64,000 nucleotides of DNA from Amyelois transitella. Its lineage: Eukaryota; Arthropoda; Insecta; Lepidoptera; Pyralidae. The notes below the pieces were generated by a model that was not told the origin of the DNA, searched no databases, and saw nothing but the letters and a program-made list of their open reading frames with translations. Where the stretch lies: positions 2,279,501 to 2,343,500 of the forward strand of contig NC_083506.1 in NCBI RefSeq assembly GCF_032362555.1. The letters run 5' to 3'. The position numbers were made by a program, and so were the translations under genes. Of this stretch, positions 47,401-57,376 are shown in pieces. How positions within the stretch are numbered: position 1 is the stretch's first letter; every line of letters starts with the position of its first letter.

Positions 47401-50400
47401 TGCATATTTAAAAAGAATAAATATTTCATCAAATGAATACGGTCTTTAAAACCAATGATTACTAAGAAAAACAGTTTATTATTCTATGACATATAACATA
47501 ACAAAACAGAAAGAGACGGTAATCAACGATGGCCGAACTGGGCCCGATAATTGTCGATCGAGATATCGTCGTCTCTCATTATTTGCATAAGATTTGCCTA
47601 TAGATGGAAGCCTGCGACTGCCAGACTTATGACATTTCAATAAGGTTGAAAGTTTATCTGCACACGACCCTAACGTAGGTAGTGGTTCCTTTGAAAGTTA
47701 TTGGGTAGCAATTTTATTACTTGTGTGAGCAAGTGAGATCTAAGATATATTAGATAATCTCGCTTGCTCACACTCGCTTGTTCTAGTTACTAGCGTTACT
47801 TGGATTTCGAAGTTATTCAAGGAATTTTTTTTCCTATTAAAAAAAAAAATGTGTTACTGACAATTTTTAATGTTTCAAGGTGCCATTTGAACTAAGTAAC
47901 TGACTGACTAACTAACTGATATCTAAGAATTACAAACACGGAAAGTTGTCTTCAAACACGGAAATCAGCAAGAAATATTAAACAAGAGGGAGAAAATAAA
48001 ACATTCAATAATTAAAATTAGTAAATTTTATTGAAACAGTTTACCTATAGTTTTGTTTACATATTGATGATTATATAAAGCTATACATACAGCATATTAC
48101 ACTAATTGTATCATCTACTTATCTCCTGTTATTAAGGTTACAGCTTAATTATTCGTTTTCATAAAGAAAAGATATTGAAGCTGTCCTTAAATACTATCTA
48201 AGTAATTAGTAGTTTTAATATAAACTGGCAGAACCTTTCACGCACTATATGGACTCGATGCACAGGGCACAAATGATATTGTTGGCATATCATCAATCGG
48301 ATAAATATACCGCACAGTTGGTAACATGGTTTCTTCCAGCACTTGCACATAATGAGCAGCTGTAGCGCGTCCTGCTATCCACACCTGTTCCCCAGGTCCA
48401 GCAGCACTCATCCAGCCCCACATATTTACAGATATGTGTCCAGACTCCATATTTGGCACAATATTTATTTCTTCATACCGAGTTGCATTTCTTCGCCATA
48501 AATGAAGCCTACCGTGTAGTGATGACATAAACGAACTTTTCGTCCGTAAATATCGCTTCTTTCCAGGCAAAATCCAAATACTGCCCAGCAAATTCTAAAC
48601 GTCTTTGCTTATTTATTTCGGATAAATACGGCTTTTTTGCTGGCTATCTGTGGTGTAGTCCCTCACGATGCAAACTCGACGAACAGTAACCACTAATGTG
48701 TCGAACTGTTTCGCAAATATTCTGGTCGGTATGAAGCCATTATTTTCGTACTGTTTCACCATGGATCTCCGCTGTGTGGCTGTCGCTGTGTTGATTATTA
48801 GCGGACGACGGTCGCTGCGCGGTCGACTTTTTACACTAGGTACCCTCTTCTTGATGGCGCGTTACCCAACGTTTCACCGCTTGTTGTTTATTGTGTTATT
48901 TGTGTGAATGTGTGAGTGGTAGCAGCGGTGCAAGCTATAAAGTTTTGCGAACTATGACTGCAATTATAAACGCGACCGTACATAAGACCAGTGTAGCAAT
49001 AAGAAAAGTTATTAATTTTCCATAAAATTTGTGGTATCGTTAACCAGAATTACTTTTGTTATTTCAGTTGATTGAGTTTAGTACTGAAGGTGTTTTTTTT
49101 TACAGTCAGCCAGAACCGCAGGTCCTGGACTATTTGACTCAGCAACACAAACTTTTCATCTGCATTGCTACAACCCACGCTTTGCAATTCACTAGTGAAT
49201 GGCTTTGGGCTACCTTCACCGCTGTTCTTCAAGACATGAAGCATGGAAACACGGACAATTTGCCAGAGGTATTTGTTGCTATTAGCTACTTTTATTTGCC
49301 GCTCGCTAAATTATTAAGCTTTTGAACTATTAAATTATAGATAGATAAAACTCTTTATTGCACCAAAAGAGTAACACATACAAAACAGCACAAAGCAGAA
49401 TGATTAGGTGGTATGGTAATTATCAAATTATATGTATAAAAATATCGACTGCTTGATTGGAAATCTTGATAATTGTTTAGAAAATATCTTGAAAGTAACG
49501 TTTCCCTCTGTTTTATACTATGACGCTACATCCAAAATGTCTATATTTATAGTGTACCGGATATTTGTCTAATTCCAGTTGCATGCTCTCTCAAGCTGTC
49601 TGAAAGCTATAAGCACGTCGGACTGTTCGTCCCTCATCGAGCAGTGCAGATTTGCTTGCGGTGGGCATGGGTACATGCTGTCTTCAAACCTACCACTTCT
49701 GTACTCCTTCGTCACCGCCACCAGGACTTACGAGGGAGATTATACAGTTCTTTTGCTGCAAACAGCCAGGTACTTATGACTTTGTTCTTAAGGACTGTGT
49801 TGGGATTGCCATCAGGTCAATATCTTTACTTGTCTTTTGACCAGCTCCAATCTTATAACATAATGAATGGTAATTTTAAGGCTGATGCTTTTTCAGAATA
49901 ATTGCCATGAATTTTTCTTACTTTTGGCGTTATTCCCCTTTAGATCTTCATATTACTGGAATGGAGTTTGATGTGCCTTTTGTCCACGATTCTTGATTCG
50001 GTAAATTAGGTTTTTACATGATGCGACACGTCGAACCTCCGCAATGTTTGCAAAGGAACTTAACCGATACCAAATCATGGTAAAAGCTGTATTAGCTGAA
50101 TTTTTCATCATTTTCAATTCATCGTGTTGTTATTATTTTACTGACAGATTTTTATTGAAAACGTGGGAGCAAGCTGAGGAAGGTAAACCCATCACACCAA
50201 CGATGTCGTACATTACACAAGCAGTCAAAGGAGAACGGGCGTCGTGGCATAGTTCTCCTGAAGGAATCGTCAGGGCTATGGAAGGAGTCGCTGCTGGGTG
50301 AATTTTTTTATCAATACTCTTATATAGAATTTCTGGGAAAATCGTTAAAAAATTATTTATCTAGTCTCTATCCCTAACAGGGTAGATAGCGCCGGCAGTC

Positions 50401-53217
50401 TTGAAAAGACTGGACGGCTAAGTGATGAAAATGAAATTGGTTGCTACCTTATTTAAAAAAAAAGAATTCCATGTTTATACCTAAAATATTAGAACTGTGA
50501 TTTCAATACTGGGAGAACCTAATGATAAATAAGGTTATGAATTGTTTTTCTTTTTCTAGAAAAATATTAGCGTGCGTGAAAAGCATGCGAAGACATTTGA
50601 AGTCTGGGAAAGATTACGAAGAAGCTTGGGAGCTCACTACAGTACAACTTGTAGCAGCTGCCGAGGTATAATATCACTTGATAATCTTAACTATTATATA
50701 AAAAATCTTAGTGCCAAGAAGACAGTTCGCCTAAATATTTGTAACGTCATGAGTCGTGAATTAGTGAGATGATATGACGGAAAAGTAATTAGTTTTAAAC
50801 TAAAGCACTACTTGTAATGCAAGACAGAAGAAAACATGATACTTCTTTACAAATTTATTATAGCTGTTTGTTGTTTACTAGCTGTTGTATGTTTCGTTTA
50901 AGGTCTTCAAATAAAATTCATTACAAATTTTTATTCTGTCGCTATTATTCTGACAGAATTTCTAATGGAAGACGCTATTTAATACATTTATCACCAACTT
51001 GAAAAAAAAAATCTATAGGTCCTTTATTTTTCGTTTGTTCAGGCCCATTGCAGGGCAGTGATTTGCAAGGTCTACCACCAAGAAACGGAGAGAAAGAACT
51101 CTACTTCCAGTGCCGAAGTGAAAGCAGTCATGGAACAACTGAACACCTTGTATCTCTATTATTGGGCTTTGGAGAAAACTGGAGATCTGTTGCGGGTAAG
51201 AGATAATAGGCAAAATGGTTAAATTAGCTTTTAATAGAAACATCAGATGCTCGATTGAACTGGACCAAAATATGTGTATCTGAAATTTATAACCCGAAAG
51301 AAAATCTACTTCTTGCGGGTCTTAGATTACAAATCTATAATATAAAAATGAATCGTAAAATGTGTTGGTAAGCGCATAACTCATCAACGCCTGGACCAAT
51401 ATGGCCAATATTTAAAAAAAATATTCGTTGAAGTTCGAGGATGGTTTTTACGGTACAGAAAAATTCGAATAATACCTGGAAAGACCCCTTTTCTTTTTCC
51501 CATACAAACGTTTTCTAATGTAGAGTCAATTTGAGCTTTATTGCTTTTGTATAAAGTTCACGCCCTGTCACCAGGGTGACGGTTCTGTTCAGCAGAATTT
51601 TATAAAATAGGTAAGAACAAAAAACTGCTACATTACAAATCTTTTTGACAGAACGAATTCTGTCGGGTCCGCTAGTATATTTATATAATTAAATATATAT
51701 GTTATACTTAGTCATATAATACTTTTGCTATTTTAGTTTACGACGCTATCAGAGACCGATATATGCCGTCTGCAGCAGAAATACGAGGAGTTGCTGACTG
51801 TGATCAGACCAAACGCTGTGGGTCTTGTCGACGCCTTCGATCTAAGAGATGAGGTAAATATCATTGTTAAAGGATAAAGAACATTTTTTTAATAAAAAAA
51901 TAGAAATAAATAAAAATCTGAAAATATAGTGAAGGTATATGGTATTTCCTAAAAGGCTGCACTGCACTTTAGTTATCTGTTACAATTCAAATTTGATGTT
52001 CCTGGAATGTTAAAATCTAGCATGTTATTTCTTTGGGAAGTACTCCTCAAATTTCCAAGGAAATTTTTCTACAAAGTAGCGGTAATAAATTTGATACATG
52101 GGTTTTAAACTTATTGCTAACTAGCTTTTACACGCCACTTTTTCTGCGCGAAAAAAGACCACTTACAAAAGAGTATAGGTTTTTCGCAAACCCCACGGGA
52201 ATTATAGTTTTTACCGTCATGAAAAGTCCTTATGTCCTTTTCTGACTCTTAATTATATATACGGGAATTTTAAGATTTGTTCAGTAGATAATGCGTGAAG
52301 AGGTAACGAACAAACTTACTTTAGCATTTATAATAGGTTAGGATAGCCATTAAACAGTAATTATACTATTAGCAATCACAGTAAGAAATTTATTGTTGAA
52401 TACGTGATATTGTCATGTTTAACAATGAAATTGCCCATGTAATCAAAATAACTTATTCCACAATTAGTTCGATTGCAGTGAAATCACTATTTTCATCATT
52501 CACTATCATGTCAGGATGGCCGAGCGGTCTAAGGCGCCAGACTCAAGGTTCCCTTGCCCACTGTAGTGGGTTCGAGTTGTTCTGGTCCTCTCTGAGGGCG
52601 TGGGTTCGAATCCCACTTCTGACAAATATTTTTGATAACTCTAAAATTTAACTTTTTCATTTATGATGCCTTTTGACTTTTAAAATATTTTTTTTTTAAA
52701 CTATAGCATGAATGATTTATAAATATAAATTACTATAAGTTGCACAAATCAGTAATTCAAAATGCTATTTTAAGAATTTTTAAAGCTTATAAATTATTTA
52801 TCCCTTATTTTTGGGTATATGGGGTCAAAAGTAGTGAAAAACTTGAGGGAATTATAGTTGACTAGTTTTTTGCGGGACTATGCTCTGGTGAGAATATACA
52901 GAAAAACTGCTTATGTGCCAAATTTCGTCAAAATCTTTACACTAAAAAAAACTATTATTCTCTCTTTATAATATTAGTATGGTTTATGGAACAATTCTAT
53001 TTTCATATTGGTCAAAATGAGACACGAATTTTTTTTTTAAATGTCATAGGTAAAATTTATTTTCCAAACATAGGTACTGAAGTCAACTCTGGGAGCCTAC
53101 GATGGTCGAGTTTACGAGCGGATAGTAGCTGAAGCGCTGAAGAGCCCTCTCAATGCTAAACCAGTAGATGATAGCTTTCATAAGTACCTAAAGCCTTTCA
53201 TGCAAGGAAAGCTTTAA
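44450..53217 (+). CDS. ACOX1-like: ACOX gene D: peroxisomal acyl-CoA oxidase 1-like, 13 exons
   Basis: Fourth gene of the array. Exons: 44450-44573, 45226-45382, 45750-45924, 46141-46264, 46446-46690, 46910-47073, 49106-49268, 49579-49769, 50148-50297, 50560-50665, 51043-51195, 51737-51853, 53074-53217. These give 670 codons. ATG 44450 aligns with the paralogs; an in-frame ATG at 44432 would add six residues. It has [24 protein letters not shown] at 189-193 where the others have WWPG, ACGGHGY, and TYEGDYTV (expected base Glu436), an Asp-Tyr where gene A has Glu-Asn. The C-terminus is GKL, a weak PTS1. Intron 6 holds a Tc1/mariner-like element and the last intron a tRNA-Leu gene. Confidence 0.94.
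47313..48978 (-). mobile_element. Tc1/mariner-like element, copy 1
   Basis: 1666 bp flanked by TA on both sides. Terminal inverted repeats: CGATCGCGTTCATATCTGCA at the left and a slightly diverged reverse complement at the right, both continuing into GCAGTCATAGTT. The transposase is on the minus strand and broken. An open stretch at 48238-48591 carries [31 protein letters not shown] and a diverged end where the second catalytic Asp is expected. [19 protein letters not shown] lies upstream in another frame. Intron 6 of gene D. Confidence 0.88.
48238..48591 (-). pseudogene. Broken Tc1/mariner-like transposase
   Basis: Catalytic-domain remnant of about 117 codons, truncated before the last acidic residue of the triad, with the N-terminal part in other frames ([16 protein letters not shown] is visible upstream). 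A close copy lies at 55423-55779. Neither can encode a working enzyme as read. Confidence 0.75.
49338..49402 (-). mobile_element. Non-LTR retroelement 3' end
   Basis: Short piece beginning ATAGATAGATAAAACTC. Intron 7 of gene D. Confidence 0.65.
50355..50480 (-). repeat. SINE-A, degenerate
   Basis: CTATCCCTAACAGGGTAGATAG and GTCTTGAAAAGACTGG are recognisable. Intron 9 of gene D. Confidence 0.6.
51334..51675 (+). mobile_element. Helitron-like element
   Basis: 342 bp, starting TC after A (TCTATAATATAAAAATG) and ending TCGGGTCCGCTAG before T. Intron 11 of gene D. Confidence 0.7.
52120..52345 (-). mobile_element. Helitron-like or similar element, decayed
   Basis: CTAG terminus followed by decayed GCGCGAAAAAAGACC and CCCACGGGAATTATAG, ending at TTTATAATAGG. 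Upstream of the tRNA in the last intron of gene D. A related stub lies at about 52861-52981. Confidence 0.5.
52510..52624 (+). tRNA. tRNA-Leu(CAA) with a 32-nt intron
   Basis: It opens GTCAGGATGGCCGAGCGG (A box) and has a 7-bp acceptor stem with TTCTGAC. The anticodon stem is CCAGA/TCTGG with anticodon CAA at 52544-52546. The variable arm is long, as in leucine tRNAs, and the B box is GGTTCGAATCC. One base after the anticodon an intron (52548-52579) interrupts the loop, the usual site. A T-run about 5 bases downstream fits Pol III termination. It lies within the last intron of gene D on the same strand, so it is transcribed separately by Pol III. Confidence 0.95.
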
Positions 53218-53303
53218 ATTTTTTTAACAAAAATATTTATTTACCTGCTTTAACTTGAACAGCTTTCAGTACTTACGCGAATTCTGAATTTTACCGTCAT
53301 TTT

Positions 53304-53309
53304 AATAAA
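53304..53309 (+). terminator. Poly(A) signal, gene D
   Basis: AATAAA 87 bases after the stop codon. Confidence 0.55.
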
Positions 53310-53390
53310 GACCAAACTGTTATGCATATTTAATATTGTTATTTTAAATAAATAATTTCATTGAGACGTTGTTTTTTTTTATGTATTTAC

Positions 53391-53651
53391 TAGCTTTCCG
53401 CCCGCGGCTTCGCCCACGTGTAATTCGGTTATATATAGCGTTTTTTAATGATCTCGACAGGGCTTTTTCTTCCACAGGCTGAAATCTTGTTACAACTGGA
53501 ATTAAATATAGCCTGTGTTACTCAGGGATGATGTAGCTTTCTAATGGTGAATGTTTGAAATCGATTCAGTAGTTTCGGAGTTTATCGATTACATGTGTAA
53601 ACAAACAAACATATAAAAAAATAGATTGTTCCTCTTTATAATATTAGTATA
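53391..53651 (-). mobile_element. Helitron-like element
   Basis: CTAGCTTTCCGCCCGCGGC at the left and TTTATAATATTAGTATA at the right. Its left 120 bp match the sequence right after the gene B poly(A) signal (30076-30195). Confidence 0.7.
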
Positions 53652-53753
53652 CATACAAATCTACATAGAAAAAGTAAAGCGAGACAAAATCATCGTCTCA
53701 AAAGAAAAAAAAAACAGGATTTATAGGACGAAGAGGCCTTACAGGATTTCCTT

Positions 53754-56400
53754 CTGTTTAAGTATTTGCGTCTGATAGTCATCATCCCATGTGAATGAGC
53801 TGATGATGGAAGGTACAACTCCTCAACGGTTAGGAGTTGAAAGAAAATTCTTACGAAGTTATACGTACATGTGAGGCTATTAGGTTGACCTGATAATAAA
53901 AAGTAAATCTCATTAACGTTAAGAATTTAGGTGAAAATGGATGCGGACAAATTTCGTCTCTTCACTTGTTTCCTTTTAGCTGTTTGTATGGGTAGTGTTA
54001 ACACAAAATAGGGATTTAAAGGCGTGATGTTATTAATGTTATGCATGTATGTACATAATTATGTATGTTATTATGTATGTTAAAGAGACGACTGAAAGTT
54101 GTCATACAAAGTCTTTTTTTTTAAGGATGGGAAATCATCAAATGACCTCTCCCGCTCTGGGTGGAACGGAAGGGAGTGTCAGACTTTTACTGACTAAAAC
54201 CCACCTCGTTCCTTCAGTTGCCCTTTGCGTTCCGGGGCCACGGTATCTCGTTAGAACTTTCCCGCAGCCCCGGCTCAGTTTATCCCGTTTCCCCCCCTTG
54301 GGGGTTGACATTTCAAAAATCCCTTCTTAGTGCTCACTTATGTTACTAAAGGAACCTCTGTTCAAAATCTCAGACTCCTATACCGAGCGGTTTCGGCTGT
54401 GCGTTAATAAATCAGTCACCCAATCGCACCCCCTAAATCACGATTGGAGGGTAGTTTGAAAAAACTTATAATGTCAAACATATTTACTTGCCTATGCGTT
54501 GCGATCGCGTTCATATCTGCAGTCATAGTTTTAAAATTCTTACGGGTTAAAATAGCGTGCACTGTGGTTCCAATAGATACACACACACATGCATATTTAA
54601 AAAGAATACATATTCCATCAAATGAATACGGTCTTTAATACCAATGATTACTAAGTAAAACAGTTTATTATTCTATGACATATAACATAACAAAACAGAA
54701 AGAGACGGTAATCAACGATGGCCGAACTGGGCCCGATAATTGTCGATCGAGATGTCGTCTCTCATTATTTGCATAAGATTTGCCTATAGAGGGAAGCTTG
54801 CGACTGCCAGACTTATGACATTTCAATAAGGTTGAAAGTTTATCTGCACACGACCCTAACATAGGTAGTGGTTCCTTTGAAAGTTATTGGGTAGCAATTT
54901 TATTACTTGTGTGATCAAGTGAGATCTAAGATATATTAGATAATCTCGCTTGCTCACACTCGCTTGTTCTAGTTACTAGCGTTACTTGGATTTCGAAGTT
55001 ATTCAAGGATTTTTTTGCCTATTAAAAAAAAATTGTGTTACTGACAATTTTTAATGTTTCAAGGTGCCATTTGAACTAAGTAACTGACTGACTAACTAAC
55101 TGATATCTAAGAATTACAAACACGAAAAGTTGTCTTCAAACACGGAAATCAGCAAGAAATATTAAACAAGAGGGAGAAAATAAAACATTCAATAATTAAA
55201 ATTAGTAAATTTTATTGAAACAGTTTACCTATAGTTTTGTTTACATATTGATGATTATATAAAGCTATACATACAGCATATTACACTAATTGTATCATCT
55301 ACTTAGCTCCTGTTATTAAGGTTACAGCTTAATTATTCGTTTTCATAAAGAAAAGATATTGAAGCTGTCCTTAAAACCCTATCTAAGTAATTACTACTTT
55401 TAATATAAACTGGCAGAACCTTTCACGCACTATAATATGGACTCGATGCACAGGGCACAAATGATATTGTTGGCATATCATTAATCGGATAAATATACCG
55501 CACAGTTGGTAACATGGTTTCTTCCAGCACTTGCACATAATGAGCAGCTGTAGCGCGTCCTGCTATCCACACCTGTTCCCCAGGTCCAGCAGCACTCATC
55601 CAGCCCCACATATTTACAGATATGTGTCCAGACTCCATATTTGGCACAATATTTTTTTCTTTATACCGAGTTGCATTTCTTCGCCATAAATGAAGCCTAC
55701 CATGTAGTGATGACATAAACAAACTTTTCGTCCGTAAATATCGCTTCTTTCCAGGCAAAATCCAAATACTGCTCAGCAAATTCTAAACGACTTTGCTTAT
55801 TTATTTCGGATAAATACGGCTTTCTTGGTGGCTGTCTGTGGTGAGGTCCCTCACGATGCAAACTCGACGAACAATAACCACTAATGTGTCGAACTGTTCC
55901 GCAAATATTGTGGTCGGTATGAAGCTATTATTTTCGTACTGTTCCACCATGGATCTCCGCTGTGTGGCTGTCGCTGTGTTGATTATTAGCGGACGACGGT
56001 CGCTGCGCGGTCGACTTTTTACACTACCCTCTTCTTGATGGCGCGTTACCCAACGTTTCGACGCTTGTTGTTTATTGTGTTATTTGTGTGAATGTGTGAG
56101 TGATAGCAGCGGTGCAAGCTATAAAGTTTTGCGAACTATGACTGCAATTATGAACGCGACCGTACGTGTTCATGCCAAGTTTCAAGTTTATAAACCCAAG
56201 GAATAAGATTTTTCATAGAAACGTTTTTACCCCTTTTCCCCCCCTTGGGGGTTGAATTTCCAAAAATCCTTTCTTAGTGCTCCCCTACATATCCCAAGGA
56301 ACCTACATTCCAAATTTCAGCTGTCTACGACCAGTAGTTTCGACTGTGCGTTGTCTGTCAGTCAGTCACTCAGTAACGGAAGAGTTTTATATATATAGAT
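53754..56400 (+). repeat. 960-bp repeat, copy 2, split by a transposon
   Basis: Left part 53754-54496 and right part 56163-56400 together match 30581-31540 very closely, apart from a short extra CTCTTCACTTGTTTCC stretch near 53960. The gap holds the second Tc1/mariner-like element. The uninterrupted copy after gene B shows the empty site. Confidence 0.9.
54502..56162 (-). mobile_element. Tc1/mariner-like element, copy 2
   Basis: 1661 bp, nearly identical to copy 1, with the same inverted ends. TA follows the right end; the left flank reads ATGCGTTG where ATGTA is expected, so the left junction has changed. The broken transposase stretch is 55423-55779 on the minus strand. Confidence 0.88.
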
Positions 56401-56787
56401 TTGTTTTTGCTAGGTTAAGTAAGTGACCCGAGTAAGGCCCTTTTGGGTTGTGAGGGACTGTGACTAAAGCCATAAGGAAGAACTGAGACCCCCAGAATTG
56501 AGTACCACCTGCGTATTTTACTAACTGATAGTTGTAAACTTTAAAAAATAAAACATTTATAACTATTTAAACTACGACATGTCATGTTATTTTACGATTG
56601 TAATGTTGAATTTTGTATCTACCTTTCATATTAATATGGCTTTGTTTTTCGAGGAGGTATTACTTATCTGATTATTGCAATTAAAATAATCTTAGGTACT
56701 TATTACCTAGTTATATGATGACATGAAACAAATAAATATTATTGTGATAAGACTGATAGTAAATACAAAGGTTTATTAAATTAAAGG

Positions 56788-56995
56788 TTACATACATATA
56801 TATAATCACGTCTATATTCTTTGCGTGGTGGACAGAGCCACCAGTCTTTAAAAGATTGACAGGCCGCGTTCAGCTGTTTGGCATGAGGATAGATCGAGAT
56901 TCAAGTACCGACTGTTTGCTAGCACGTCCGTCACCTTTCACGACATCCATCGGAAAGAGATGGAGTGGTTCTATTCTTTTTTGTATTGGTCTAAA
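56788..56995 (-). repeat. SINE-A, internally deleted
   Basis: Reverse copy with tail and middle; the head GTGCCG is missing. Confidence 0.75.
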
Positions 56996-57376
56996 GCATT
57001 CTATTCCCTAAGAATTGTATAGAATGTCTATTTTATTCCAAAATAATGACGTGGCAGAATGACTATGGTGGCAGACCATTTTAATTCAAGTAAAAGTGCA
57101 AGGGCATGCAGCTAAGGACATGATGGTGATATTGTAAAAAATCCTTTACTATGTTTAAAAACCAAAAAAAAAAGATACACACGCGTCCTATCTAAGTACA
57201 TGCATAAATTCTTTTCCCATATATATAAACAAATGTTATCTGTTTATCATGTTTAACGTTTGTATGTCAACAGATAGGACTGTTTTAAACACTTAAAGAT
57301 TAAATTCACATAGTTAACTTGTCTGTCAGTGATGTGTATTTGTGATCATATGTTATACTTAATATAAAATCGCAGA

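Larger units (their letters stand above)
53218..57376. other. Intergenic D-E
   Basis: Mostly nested repeats: a Helitron-type fragment, a 960-bp repeat carrying a Tc1/mariner-like insertion, and a SINE-A. No gene found. Confidence 0.6.

Noticed and set aside
48668-48907. Plus-strand frames at 48668-48907 and 55838-56038
   Set aside because: They are antisense shadows of the broken transposase in the Tc1/mariner-like copies.
52415-52651. 78-codon open frame
   Set aside because: It runs across the tRNA-Leu gene and has no recognisable protein features.
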